Source: Methylococcales bacterium
GTDB taxonomy: Bacteria > Pseudomonadota > Gammaproteobacteria > Methylococcales > Methylomonadaceae
Assembly (NCBI GenBank): GCA_026399075.1
Contig: JAPLRR010000036.1
Coordinates: forward strand, 1-47,039
Reading direction: 5' to 3'
DNA length: 47,039 nt
Of the stretch, positions 7,110 through 16,073 are shown in pieces. The notes below the pieces were generated by a model. That model was not told where the DNA came from. It saw only the letters and a program-made list of their open reading frames with translations, and ran no database searches. A program made the position numbers and the translations under genes. How positions within the stretch are numbered: position 1 is the first letter of the stretch; each line of letters opens with the position of its first letter.

Positions 7110-8151
7110 AGTAGGCTTAGTTTTATCAGGTGGCGGCGCAAAAGGGGCTTATCAAGTCGGCGTGTTGCGTTTTATGGCAGAAGCCGGAATGAATGTACAT
7201 GCGGTGTCTGGTGCAAGTATCGGTGCATTAAACGGGGCGATTGTGGCCAATGCAAAAAATTTAACCGAAGCCAGCCAACATTTATACGAATTGTGGCAGT
7301 TATTAGCGGATGAACCACCGCTGAAATTTAAAAAATCCGTGGTTGTGCCTTATCTGGGTTTTCTAATGTTACTGGGTAGTAAACGATTTTCTCCTGAGCT
7401 TTTTACAGTGATGCATGCAGTAAAGCTTGCTGCTACACATGATCTTTTTGAAGGAATCCAACTTTATGTTGATTTGTTCAAATTTGATGCCGGAATATTT
7501 GATCATTCCCCCGTGAGAACTCTAATAGAACGTTATACATCCCCTGAATCTTTACAAAATGGTTTGCCGCTCTATATTTCCGCGTATGAGTCCGAAGATT
7601 TATTGATGGACTTAAGCAAAACGTTTGCTGCGGCTCTTGGAATTTCAGAAACTAACGCTTCTGATTTTTTTCATGTGCAATCGTTTCCTATTGAAAAACA
7701 GCAGGATGTGATTATCGCTTCTGCCGCACTGCCGTTTTTGTTTGCCGCACAAAAAATTAACGGCAAATTTTATTCTGATGGCGGTATCGGCGGCTGGACA
7801 AAATCACAAGGCAATACCCCGATTACGCCCTTAGTCGAACAAGCAAATTGTACGCACGTTATTGTTACCCATTTAACCGACGGCAGCTTTTGGAATCGTT
7901 ATGATTTTCCTGATACCACTATTTTGGAAGTTAGACCGAAACAACCCCTAGCTAAAGAAGGAATGGCTAAAGATTTGCTCGGATTTAAAGCCGATAAAAT
8001 TAATCAATGGATAGAACAGGGTTATGAAGACGCTAGCCGTTGTATTGGGAATATATCAAAAGTGATGCAACTACAAACAGCTCACCAACTCGCAAAAGAA
8101 AAACACAATCAAGCGATTGCGAGTTTAGAAGATAATTTTTTTATTGATTGA
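7090..8151 (+). CDS. Patatin-like phospholipase
   Basis: A 353-residue protein with the patatin catalytic set: oxyanion-hole loop SGGGAKGAYQ (residues 13-22), nucleophile Ser43 in GASIG, and the dyad Asp230 in YSDGGIGG. Patatins are Ser-Asp acyl hydrolases acting on membrane lipids. Members such as CapV in CBASS are activated by cyclic nucleotides and kill the infected cell by membrane damage. No signal peptide or membrane segment is seen, so it should be cytoplasmic. The ATG overlaps the end of the RdcB-like gene by 20 bases, with AGGTGA just upstream as the ribosome-binding site. As last gene of the operon it would suit an effector. That role is inferred. Confidence 0.88.
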   Translation: MHSNASKVGLVLSGGGAKGAYQVGVLRFMAEAGMNVHAVSGASIGALNGAIVANAKNLTEASQHLYELWQLLADEPPLKFKKSVVVPYLGFLMLLGSKRFSPELFTVMHAVKLAATHDLFEGIQLYVDLFKFDAGIFDHSPVRTLIERYTSPESLQNGLPLYISAYESEDLLMDLSKTFAAALGISETNASDFFHVQSFPIEKQQDVIIASAALPFLFAAQKINGKFYSDGGIGGWTKSQGNTPITPLVEQANCTHVIVTHLTDGSFWNRYDFPDTTILEVRPKQPLAKEGMAKDLLGFKADKINQWIEQGYEDASRCIGNISKVMQLQTAHQLAKEKHNQAIASLEDNFFID

Positions 8152-8399
8152 AGGTTCTTTTGTCTGGTTTTTGAATCGCTTTACAGAATATCTGTACTAC
8201 AAGCAACTTGGTTTGAATCTTTAGGTTTTGCTAAAAATACTGAAATGATTGATATGTATTTCCTATTGGGTGCGAATTTATGCCTATAAGGCGATTGAAA
8301 TCGCCCGATATAATAAGAATTGTTGCACTGGTTTTGTGTTTAGCTGAGGTTCAGGATGTTATGCTACGATAAACCAAACTTTCAAAATTGGGCTCTCTG

Positions 8400-9038
8400 A
8401 TGGACGCACTTGATCAAATTACCACTACTTTGGCTTTATCAATGGGCTTGGCGTGGGCTAGCGGCATTAACCTGTATGCAACCCTGCTGACGTTGGGTTT
8501 GCTTGCCAATACCGGCAATATTGTGTTGCCGCCGAATTTACAGATAGTCGCCGACCCGATGGTTATGGTGGCTGCCGGGCTGATGTATGCCATTGAGTTT
8601 TTTGCCGACAAAGTGCCGGGTGTGGATACCGGTTGGGATGCCATCCATACGTTTATCCGGATTCCGGCAGGTGCCATGTTGGCGGCTGGGGCGATAGGCG
8701 ATTTAAATCCAGCCGTGGAAATCGCTGCCGCTATCTTGGGTGGTGGCTTGGCTGCCGGGTCACATGCCACCAAAGCCGGATCGCGTATGCTGATTAACAC
8801 GTCGCCTGAGCCTTTTAGCAATTGGGCTGCGTCAATCGGGGAAGATGTTGCGGTAATAGGTGGTGTTTGGGCCTGCATTAACCATCCGGTTTTCTTTCTT
8901 TTTGCATTGCTGGCATTTTTGGCGCTGATGGTTTGGGTTTTGCCCCGTTTATGGGCTGGCATAAAGCAGGTTTTACGTTTGCTTAGTCGTTGGTTTAATG
9001 GCGGTAACCGTCCGCCTAGCTTAAATCCGCCGCAATAA
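8400..9038 (+). CDS. DUF4126 family membrane protein
   Basis: A 212-residue, very hydrophobic protein with the pattern of DUF4126: GLAWASGINLYATLL near the N-terminus, a conserved segment ADKVPGVDTGWDAIHTFIRIPAGA, glycine/alanine-rich helices and a final membrane helix (FFLFALLAFLALMVWVL). Several transmembrane helices imply an inner-membrane location. Function of the family is unknown. I chose the ATG at 8400 over a TTG twelve bases upstream. The gene is richer in G+C than the operon before it, marking a return to ordinary chromosomal composition. The 248 bases before it hold a small hairpin (8290-8305) but no gene. Confidence 0.8.
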   Translation: MDALDQITTTLALSMGLAWASGINLYATLLTLGLLANTGNIVLPPNLQIVADPMVMVAAGLMYAIEFFADKVPGVDTGWDAIHTFIRIPAGAMLAAGAIGDLNPAVEIAAAILGGGLAAGSHATKAGSRMLINTSPEPFSNWAASIGEDVAVIGGVWACINHPVFFLFALLAFLALMVWVLPRLWAGIKQVLRLLSRWFNGGNRPPSLNPPQ

Positions 9039-9100
9039 TTGTACGATTTTTATTGACTCGCAAGCCGTAATCGAGTCTAATGGCCGTCTTTTGTAGTTCC

Positions 9101-9176
<76 letters not shown>

Positions 9177-9203
9177 CTGCAAAAAACCATAAACTATAAT
9201 AAA

Positions 9204-9279
<76 letters not shown>

Positions 9280-9290
9280 CAAATTCTAAA

Positions 9291-9319
9291 GGCCCCGATT
9301 TTTATCGGGGCCTTTTTTA
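9291..9319 (+). terminator. Rho-independent terminator of the tRNA-Phe pair
   Basis: A perfect stem GGCCCCGAT / ATCGGGGCC with a short T-rich loop is followed by TTTTTT. Confidence 0.9.
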
Positions 9320-9383
9320 TTTCTGCTGTAAGCACTTTTGCTACCCTTTTAGGTTTCCTGATAACGTCTATTTTTCGGATTTT

Positions 9384-9851
9384 ATGGATTACCCTGCTGA
9401 AAAAAATAATTTCCTAGTCGGTCATATTCTTGACATTAAAAACAGCTACCAGCAATTGCTGTCAACAGAATTGATGCCTAACCCAAGTTCTGATGAATTG
9501 TTAGCCAAGCAATTGTTCCATGCGCCTTTTGCGCTGGTTTCCCATGACACGGCATCTGACCCAATTTTCAATTACGCAAATCTAAAAGCCTTGGAGCTGT
9601 TTGAGCTCAGTTGGGGGGATTTTACCCAAATGCCGTCCCGCTTGTCGGCTGAGCCGGTTAACCAAGCTGAGCGCGCCCGTTTGCTAGCCGAGGTTAGCAG
9701 CAAGGGTTATATCGGCCATTATGAAGGTGTTCGCCTATCCAGCTCAGGAAAACGGTTCCTGATTAAAAATGCCACGGTGTGGAACCTCTATGACCAGAAC
9801 CAACAGTATAAAGGTCAGGCGGCTTGTTTTGGGTGTTGGGAGTTTTTATAG
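9384..9851 (+). CDS. MEKHLA domain protein (PAS-like)
   Basis: A 155-residue soluble protein of the MEKHLA family, a PAS-related sensor fold. Recognisable segments are LFHAPFALVSHDTASDPIFNYANLKALELFELSWGDF (about 47-83), then LPSRLSAEP and the C-terminal block GKRFLIKNATVWNLYD. Single-domain bacterial members resemble the C-terminal domain of plant HD-ZIP III proteins, and their ligand is unknown. The frame is open upstream through the second tRNA gene, which is not credible, so the ATG at 9384 is chosen. It stands alone between the tRNA terminator and the DUF4390 gene. Confidence 0.75.
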   Translation: MDYPAEKNNFLVGHILDIKNSYQQLLSTELMPNPSSDELLAKQLFHAPFALVSHDTASDPIFNYANLKALELFELSWGDFTQMPSRLSAEPVNQAERARLLAEVSSKGYIGHYEGVRLSSSGKRFLIKNATVWNLYDQNQQYKGQAACFGCWEFL

Positions 9852-9960
9852 CGCAATGGCTTACCCTTGTTTAAGCTTACGCGTAGATGCTGTTGCTTTG
9901 GCGCAAAACCGGATGCTTGTGGGTGTATGACATTTTAAGCATTTATGGTAAATTTTCACG

Positions 9961-10557
9961 TTGATTTTGGCCATTAAGATTCTCATTTTGTTAAAAAAAC
10001 CTTACTTGTCAGCATTTTTTTTGTCAGCCTGCTTGTTATTGCTGCCATTGCCAAGTAGTGCCGATGAAATGGCCACAGAGGTAACACAGGCTGAGCTAAG
10101 CTTGCAAGGCGACCACTATGTGTTGTCCGCTGACATCGATTACCATTTTAGTGATAAGGCCAAGGAAGCGCTACAAAACGGTGTGCCTTTATTTTGGGAT
10201 ATTCAGGTTAAAATTCAGCAGGGCCGCAAGCTGTTATGGGACAAGACTATCACCCAGAAAGCCTTGCGCTATCGCATCCAATACCATGCCTTGCTGAATA
10301 TGTATCGGGTGAGTGATGAAATGGTCGGGACTGATTATAATTTTTCCACATTTTCAGCCGCATTGGGCTTGATGTCTGCAATCCATGATTTTCGGGTAAT
10401 GGATAAGGCGGATTTGGATTCTGAACAAAGCTATGTTTGTATGGTGAAAGTAAATTTTGATCGTGCGGCCTTACCCTTGCCATTACGCCCGATTGCACAC
10501 ATCGACCCGCAATGGTATTTATCCAGTGACTGGACAATATGGCCTCTGAAAAAATAA
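9961..10557 (+). CDS. DUF4390 family protein
   Basis: A protein of up to 198 residues with an N-terminal hydrophobic segment ending in a likely signal-peptide cleavage region (LLLLPLPSSADE), then the DUF4390 body (LSADIDYHFSDKAKEALQNGVPLFWDIQV ... VSDEMVGTDYNFSTFSAALG). It is predicted to be periplasmic or membrane-anchored. The family commonly sits immediately upstream of NtrY-like sensor kinases, as here, where the genes overlap by 19 bases, suggesting a part in signalling. The start is uncertain: a TTG at 9961 opens the frame and another TTG at about 9988 would also keep the signal peptide. Confidence 0.8.
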   Translation: MILAIKILILLKKPYLSAFFLSACLLLLPLPSSADEMATEVTQAELSLQGDHYVLSADIDYHFSDKAKEALQNGVPLFWDIQVKIQQGRKLLWDKTITQKALRYRIQYHALLNMYRVSDEMVGTDYNFSTFSAALGLMSAIHDFRVMDKADLDSEQSYVCMVKVNFDRAALPLPLRPIAHIDPQWYLSSDWTIWPLKK

Positions 10558-12695
10558 AACGCCCTTTCAACTTGTCCGTATTAATCCTGTTTGGGTTGAT
10601 ACTGCTGTCCTTGCAGCTGATGAGTTCAGCCATGCAAGAATCCTCACAGCTGGGGGCGATGTATTCATGGCTATTGTTGTTCAATGCGCTGGGGTCTGTG
10701 GTGCTGCTGGTTTTGGTGGGCGCCAATATTTATACCCTAATCCAGCACACTAAGCGTCGTGAGGCGGGCTCCCGCCTAACCACACGGATGGTCTCCCTGT
10801 TTGTGGTGTTGGCTTTGGCGCCTGCTGTGATCGTGTTTTATTTTTCCATGCAATTTTTACATCAGGGCATCGATAGCTGGTTTAATGTCGAAATAGATCG
10901 AGCTTTTGAAGATGCCTTGGAACTTAGCCAGGCTTCTTTAGACCAACGTATGCGTTGGCATTTGAAGCAAACCCAGCAATTGGCCGGGCAGCTGGAGGCC
11001 TCCTCTGAAAATATGGTGACTTTGGAGATAGAGAATTTACGCGAGCAATCGGGTGCTTCGGAAATGACCTTGTTTTCCCGGCAGGGTCGGATTATTGCCT
11101 CCAGCAGTATCAACCCAGGTGACATTCTGCCCAGTCTCCCAGATGAGCATATTTGGTTGCAGTTGCGCCAGAATTCGGAATATGTGGCAGTCGCGCCCTT
11201 GCATAAAGAAGAGTTGATGGTTCGCGCCATTGTGGCGGTTAAAACCCGCGAGCCCCAGTATTTACAGGCTTTATATCCGGTACCGGTAAGGATTGCCGAT
11301 TTGGCGGATTCGGTGGAATTTGCTTTTGTGCGTTATCAGGAGATGAATTATTTAAGGAACTCATTAAAAATGAGTTTTTCGCTGGCGCTGTCTTTGGTTT
11401 TGCTGATGAGTTTGTTGGCGGCGATTTGGGTGGCTTTTATCAGCATCAGAAATATTATTGCGCCTGTAAAAGAGTTGGTTAAAGGCACGCAAGCAGTGGC
11501 TTCGGGGCATTATGACCAATTTGTGCCCGTTATTGCGCAAGATGACTTGGGTTTTCTGGTGGAGTCCTTTAATGATATGACGCTCCGGATTGCCATCGCC
11601 CGTGACGAAACGAGGCAGGCCGGCTTTGAAGTGGAAAATCAGCGGGCCTATTTGGAAACGATACTGGGTAATTTGACAGCAGGGGTAATTAGCTTTGATG
11701 TGGGTTATCGGATACGCACGGCTAATCAGGCCGCTTACCGGATTTTCCATATCCATGTCAACCAGTTCATAGGGCGGACTTTATTGGAGCTGGTGGAAGG
11801 TTATTCTGAACTAGCTGAGCCGCTGAAGCTAATCCAGCGCTTGGTGGGGCAGTCTGATGATATTTGGCAGCAGCGGATCGCTTTTTTGGGGCCTAATGGT
11901 CGTCAGGAGCTGTTGTGCCGGGGAACACCGTTGTTTTCCCAAGAAGGCTTTCGGGTTGGGGCGGTGGTGGTGTTTGATGATGTGACGGATTTGATACAAG
12001 CCCAAAAAAATGCGGCCTGGGGCGAGGTGGCGCGAAGGTTGGCCCACGAGATCAAAAACCCATTAACGCCTATCCAGTTGTCGGCAGAAAGGCTGCAACA
12101 TAAGCTGGCAGAAAAGTTGGATGCCACTGACGCCGATATTTTACAGCGGTCAACCCGTACCATTGTGCAGCAGGTTGAGGCGATGAAGGAAATGGTGGAT
12201 GATTTCTCTGAATATGCCAAGCCTTCCAAAAAACAGACGGTTGCCATTGACCTACCACGCTTGGTCCAAGAAGTGTTGGCGCTGTATGCGTTAAGGTCAG
12301 GTGTAAAATTTAAGGCGGATTATGAAACGGGACTGCTGATGGTCAACGGTGATCCAGTCAGTATCAGGCAAGTGCTGCATAATCTGATTAAAAATGCCTT
12401 GGAAGCCATAGATGCGCATGGCATCATCGAAATAAACCTGCATAGGGTGCTTAAAAATAACACCGATTTTATAGAAATAGCCTTGTATGATGACGGGCCC
12501 GGCATAAAAGATGGGCAAATAGAGAAAATTTTTGAGCCTTATGTGACAACAAAGGCCAAAGGCACGGGCTTAGGCCTTGCAATAGTAAAAAAGATCATTG
12601 AAGAACATGGCGGTGCAATCTGGGTTGACACTAGCCGTAAAGTGGGGGCGGGGTTTATTATCCAGCTCCCTGCATGTAACTCTGGGCAACAATAA
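10539..12695 (+). CDS. NtrY-like sensor histidine kinase
   Basis: A 718-residue membrane kinase. Domains in order: three hydrophobic segments in the first 110 residues; an extracytoplasmic region; a further membrane segment near 280-305; a HAMP linker (about 305-360); a PAS domain with TILGNLTAGVISFDVGYRI; the phosphoacceptor helix with His503 in AHEIKNPLTPIQL; and an ATPase domain with N box NLIKNALEAI, G1 DDGPGI and G2 GTGLGLAIVKKI. This matches the NtrY architecture. It would phosphorylate the response regulator encoded seven bases downstream. The usual NtrY signals concern nitrogen, redox or envelope state; the signal here is unknown. Confidence 0.88.
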   Translation: MASEKIKRPFNLSVLILFGLILLSLQLMSSAMQESSQLGAMYSWLLLFNALGSVVLLVLVGANIYTLIQHTKRREAGSRLTTRMVSLFVVLALAPAVIVFYFSMQFLHQGIDSWFNVEIDRAFEDALELSQASLDQRMRWHLKQTQQLAGQLEASSENMVTLEIENLREQSGASEMTLFSRQGRIIASSSINPGDILPSLPDEHIWLQLRQNSEYVAVAPLHKEELMVRAIVAVKTREPQYLQALYPVPVRIADLADSVEFAFVRYQEMNYLRNSLKMSFSLALSLVLLMSLLAAIWVAFISIRNIIAPVKELVKGTQAVASGHYDQFVPVIAQDDLGFLVESFNDMTLRIAIARDETRQAGFEVENQRAYLETILGNLTAGVISFDVGYRIRTANQAAYRIFHIHVNQFIGRTLLELVEGYSELAEPLKLIQRLVGQSDDIWQQRIAFLGPNGRQELLCRGTPLFSQEGFRVGAVVVFDDVTDLIQAQKNAAWGEVARRLAHEIKNPLTPIQLSAERLQHKLAEKLDATDADILQRSTRTIVQQVEAMKEMVDDFSEYAKPSKKQTVAIDLPRLVQEVLALYALRSGVKFKADYETGLLMVNGDPVSIRQVLHNLIKNALEAIDAHGIIEINLHRVLKNNTDFIEIALYDDGPGIKDGQIEKIFEPYVTTKAKGTGLGLAIVKKIIEEHGGAIWVDTSRKVGAGFIIQLPACNSGQQ

Positions 12696-12702
12696 GCGAC
12701 TT

Positions 12703-14064
12703 ATGAATACAAATACACCACGCATATTAGTAGTGGATGATGAGCCGGATATCCGCAGATTGGTCTCTGAAATCCTCGAAGACGAGGGCTATCAGGTTGC
12801 CATGGCCGAAGATGCAAGTACGGCCCGAAGCCTAAAGAAATCTCAAAACCCGAATCTTATTTTGCTCGATATTTGGATGCCGGATACGGATGGGATTACC
12901 TTGTTGAAAGAATGGGTTGCAGATGATTTGATGCTGTGCCCGGTAGTGATGATGTCGGGGCATGGCTCAGTTGAAGCGGCCGTTGAGGCCACTAGGCTGG
13001 GGGCTTATGATTTCCTTGAGAAACCCTTGTCGATGGCGAAATTGTTGTTAATTGTTGAGCGGGCTTTGGAGGCGGGTCATCTTCTGCTGGAAAACGCCGG
13101 GCTTAGGAAGCAATTGGTGGTTGATATTGAGCCAGTCGGCAAAAGTGCAACGGTTGCCAGGATCAAGGATCAATTAAAACGCTTGGCGCAACATGAAACA
13201 CGGGTATTGTTTTGTGGTGAGGCGGGGGTTGGGAAAGAGCTGTATGCGCGTTATTTGCATAATAACAGTGCCCATCGGGACGGGCCTTTTGTTGATGTGG
13301 CGGTGGGCAGCATTTCCCCGGAAAATTCGGCGGTGGAATTTTTTGGCAAAGAAAGCCAAGGTAAAGTTTATCCTGGCTTGTTGGAGCGGGCGCACAAAGG
13401 CACGTTGTTTTTGAGCGAAATCGGTGGGATGGACAAGGAAACCCAGTTGCGCTTGTTAAGTGCCTTGGAATCAAGTTCTTTTTTACGCGTGGGTGGTAGT
13501 GAGGCCGTGCGGGTTGATGTCAGGGTGGTGGCGGCAACTAGGGGCGCTATGGATGAGGAGATCCGGGCTGGGCGCTTCAGGCAAGATCTCTATTACCTGC
13601 TGAATGAGGTGACGCTTAACATCTCGCCGCTCAGGGAACATAGTGAAGATGTCCCTGCCCTGCTAAGCTTTTATGTGGACTATTTCGTCAATCAGGAGAA
13701 GCTCCACTTTAGGCGGTTTTCCATGGCGGCACAGAACTTTTTGCGAAATTATAATTGGCGTGGCAATGTCCGCGAGTTAAAAAATTTAGTGCAGCGCCTG
13801 ATGATTTTAGGGGTGGGGGAAGACATTGAATTGGATGAGGTCAAATTGGCTTTAGGGTCAGTTGTCAGCGATGTGGCGGTAATGTCGTCGGTGCCCGAGT
13901 TTTTTAATTTGCCGCTAAAAGATGCCCGGGATCATTTTGAGAAAGCTTATTTGGAGTATCACTTTGAGCGTACGGGCGGCAGTGTTGCCAAGTTGTCGGC
14001 GGCTGTTGGTATAGAGCGCACCCATTTATACCGGAAGCTGCATTCGTTAAACATTAAATTATAG
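12703..14064 (+). CDS. NtrX-like response regulator, degenerate AAA+ domain
   Basis: With the ATG at 12703 the product is 453 residues. The frame opens earlier but that part overlaps the kinase gene. Residues 1-120 form a receiver domain with acidic pair D12-D13, phosphoacceptor Asp56 (LLDIWMP) and EKPL. A sigma-54 AAA+ domain follows with Walker A GEAGVGKE, R-finger region GRFRQDLYYLLN and a C-terminal Fis-type helix-turn-helix (GGSVAKLSAAVGIERTHLYRKL). The GAFTGA loop that contacts sigma-54 is missing (EFFGKESQGKVYPGLLE in its place), and the Walker B acid is replaced (TLFLSEIG). It therefore probably does not activate sigma-54 promoters in the ordinary way and may act as a classical regulator. 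Confidence 0.85.
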   Translation: MNTNTPRILVVDDEPDIRRLVSEILEDEGYQVAMAEDASTARSLKKSQNPNLILLDIWMPDTDGITLLKEWVADDLMLCPVVMMSGHGSVEAAVEATRLGAYDFLEKPLSMAKLLLIVERALEAGHLLLENAGLRKQLVVDIEPVGKSATVARIKDQLKRLAQHETRVLFCGEAGVGKELYARYLHNNSAHRDGPFVDVAVGSISPENSAVEFFGKESQGKVYPGLLERAHKGTLFLSEIGGMDKETQLRLLSALESSSFLRVGGSEAVRVDVRVVAATRGAMDEEIRAGRFRQDLYYLLNEVTLNISPLREHSEDVPALLSFYVDYFVNQEKLHFRRFSMAAQNFLRNYNWRGNVRELKNLVQRLMILGVGEDIELDEVKLALGSVVSDVAVMSSVPEFFNLPLKDARDHFEKAYLEYHFERTGGSVAKLSAAVGIERTHLYRKLHSLNIKL

Positions 14065-14117
14065 CCAAGCTGAAATGGCTGTACGGGGATATCCCCAAGC
14101 AAAATAATAAATAAACA

Positions 14118-14146
14118 TTGAAAAAAATGATAATGTTTAGTAAAAT
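14118..14146 (+). promoter_or_regulatory. Candidate sigma-70 promoter for rplM-rpsI
   Basis: TTGAAA (14118-14123) and TAAAAT (14141-14146) are separated by 17 bases in an A+T-rich gap, 42 bases before the rplM start. Spacing and sequence fit a strong housekeeping promoter. Confidence 0.6.
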
Positions 14147-14188
14147 TCTCACTCTTTTATTGAGCCTTTACAGAAAGACTAAGTAACG

Positions 14189-14617
14189 ATGAAAACATTT
14201 AGTGCAAAAGCAGCAGAAGTTAAGCGCGATTGGTACGTAGTAGATGCAGATGGGAAGACGCTGGGTCGCCTTGCTTCTGAAATTGCACGTCGCCTTCGTG
14301 GCAAACACAAACCAGAATACACACCGCACGTTGATACCGGTGATTACATTATTGTCGTAAACGCTGAAAAAATTGGCGTGACGGGCAATAAAGAAAAAGA
14401 TAAGTTATATCAGCACCATACAGGTTATATTGGTAACTTGAAAACCGTAAGCCTCGGTAAGTTAAGAAAAACGTTCCCTGACCGTATTCTGACTACCGCT
14501 GTTAAAGGTATGTTGCCAAACAACCCATTAGGTCGTGCCATGTTCAAGAAATTGAAAGTGTATGCAGGATCTGAACACGATCATCAGGCCCAACAGCCAA
14601 AAGTTTTAGACATTTAA
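14189..14617 (+). CDS. rplM: 50S ribosomal protein L13
   Basis: A 142-residue protein, the same length as E. coli L13. It opens [20 protein letters not shown] and includes the conserved segments [31 protein letters not shown] and the nucleolar-type [11 protein letters not shown]13 binds 23S rRNA early in large-subunit assembly. It is co-transcribed with rpsI 11 bases downstream, the usual bacterial arrangement. Confidence 0.98.
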   Translation: MKTFSAKAAEVKRDWYVVDADGKTLGRLASEIARRLRGKHKPEYTPHVDTGDYIIVVNAEKIGVTGNKEKDKLYQHHTGYIGNLKTVSLGKLRKTFPDRILTTAVKGMLPNNPLGRAMFKKLKVYAGSEHDHQAQQPKVLDI

Positions 14618-14628
14618 GCGGGTAGACC

Positions 14629-15021
14629 ATGGCAGCAGCTCAGTATTACGGAACAGGCCGTCGTAAAAGTGCAATCGCACGTGTTTACGCAACAACAGGC
14701 ACTGGAAAGATCACTATTAACAAAAAAACAATTGAAGACTATTTTGGCCGTAAAACCGACCAAATGGTTTCGCGTCAACCACTGGAATGTGTTGACATGG
14801 AAACTAAGTTTGATATTAACGTCATTGTTAAAGGCGGCGGCCCTTCTGGACAGGCGGGCGCTATACGCCACGGTTTGACACGTGCGTTGATGGAGTACGA
14901 TGAAGCTTTGCGTCCAGCGCTTAGAAAAGCGGGTTTTGTGACGCGTGACTCACGTATCGTGGAACGTAAAAAAGTTGGTTTGCATAAAGCCAGAAAGCGT
15001 CCACAATACTCAAAACGTTAA
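14629..15021 (+). CDS. rpsI: 30S ribosomal protein S9
   Basis: A 130-residue protein, the same length as E. coli S9, opening with [15 protein letters not shown] and ending in the basic tail [16 protein letters not shown]. That tail reaches the P-site tRNA in the small subunit. The [14 protein letters not shown] segment is conserved. The gene follows rplM and ends at a strong terminator. Confidence 0.98.
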   Translation: MAAAQYYGTGRRKSAIARVYATTGTGKITINKKTIEDYFGRKTDQMVSRQPLECVDMETKFDINVIVKGGGPSGQAGAIRHGLTRALMEYDEALRPALRKAGFVTRDSRIVERKKVGLHKARKRPQYSKR

Positions 15022-15070
15022 ACCATTATTTTGTTGCGTTGGTAAGCTACTTGCCCGCTATAAAATTACA

Positions 15071-15105
15071 AAGGGCCGCATCCGAAAGGATGCGGCCCTT
15101 TTTTA
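15071..15105 (+). terminator. Rho-independent terminator of rplM-rpsI
   Basis: A perfect 13-bp stem AAGGGCCGCATCC / GGATGCGGCCCTT around a GAAA tetraloop is followed by a T-tract. Confidence 0.95.
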
Positions 15106-15343
15106 TGGTTTAAGCCTTGGCTTGGGGCTGCCTCTAACCCGCATACCACCTCAGATGGCTTGTGAGCTTTTTGTAAGTCCGTTTTTTAAGGAGCAAGGGT
15201 AAACGGTGTTTGGGTCGCGTCTAAACCGATTATTGGTACGTAAAAAATGATTTTTTTTATCAGCAATGTTAAAATTTAATTGTCAAACAGCAACATAATT
15301 AACAGATCGAACTGATGCCCATAGACCCCAGAAAATACCTACT

Positions 15344-16057
15344 ATGCCGCTGATTCTAGAATTTAAGAGCAGCACTTTTTCAGTGCCGGTTTTAGTCTTG
15401 TCGAGTGATGATTTGCCGGTTATCGAACAACGGCTACAAGATAAGATTAATCTTGCCCCTGAGTTTTTTAAAAACTCACCCCTAGTGTTGGACTTGCATG
15501 AAATAAACAAGCAAGGCTACAATATTGACCTTGTGGCAGTGACTGAGATTATCCGTAAGGCTGGAATGTTCCCGATAGGGGTTCGTGGCGGTAACGCACA
15601 GCAGAATAAACAGGCTTTAGAGCTACTGATACCGATATACTCTAACCATATCGGCGGGGTTTTAGCTGAAGCACAAAAACCAAAGGCCACAGAACCAGAA
15701 CCTAAAGCAGAGTTAGATTTTGTTACTTCCACCCTGATTACCCAACCTATCCGTTCTGGGCAGCGTATTTATGCAACTGGGGATCTCGTTATTACAGCGC
15801 AGGTTAGTGCAGGCGCTGAAATTATGGCCGAAGGCAATATCCATGTTTACAATTCCTTAAGAGGTAGGGCGTTGGCGGGTGTGCAAGGGAATACTGAAGC
15901 GCGTATTTTTTGTTTTGATTTACAAGCGGAACTTATTTCAATTGCGGGCATTTATAAAGTCAGTGAAGATTTGGATGAAACCTCACGTGGCAAGCCCGTT
16001 CAGATCTATTTACAAGACCAAGCATTAATTATCAAAGATATTGTGCAACACCATTAA
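15344..16057 (+). CDS. minC: Septum site-determining protein MinC
   Basis: A 237-residue inhibitor of FtsZ ring formation. Residues 1-105 are the MinC N-terminal FtsZ-binding domain (LILEFKSSTFSVPVLVLSS). A variable linker rich in Ala, Glu and Lys follows, then the right-handed beta-helix domain from about residue 132 (RSGQRIYATGDLVITAQVSAGAEIMAEGNIHVY ... SLRGRALAG), which dimerises and binds MinD. It is the first gene of a minCDE operon, 16 bases before minD. The 240 bases upstream, after the rpsI terminator, must hold its promoter, but I do not see a clear one. Confidence 0.95.
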   Translation: MPLILEFKSSTFSVPVLVLSSDDLPVIEQRLQDKINLAPEFFKNSPLVLDLHEINKQGYNIDLVAVTEIIRKAGMFPIGVRGGNAQQNKQALELLIPIYSNHIGGVLAEAQKPKATEPEPKAELDFVTSTLITQPIRSGQRIYATGDLVITAQVSAGAEIMAEGNIHVYNSLRGRALAGVQGNTEARIFCFDLQAELISIAGIYKVSEDLDETSRGKPVQIYLQDQALIIKDIVQHH

Positions 16058-16073
16058 ACATAGAGGAACAAGT

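Noticed and set aside
12598..12702. 35-codon N-terminal extension of the NtrX-like regulator
   Set aside because: It overlaps the kinase gene in another frame and precedes a canonical receiver-domain start at 12703.
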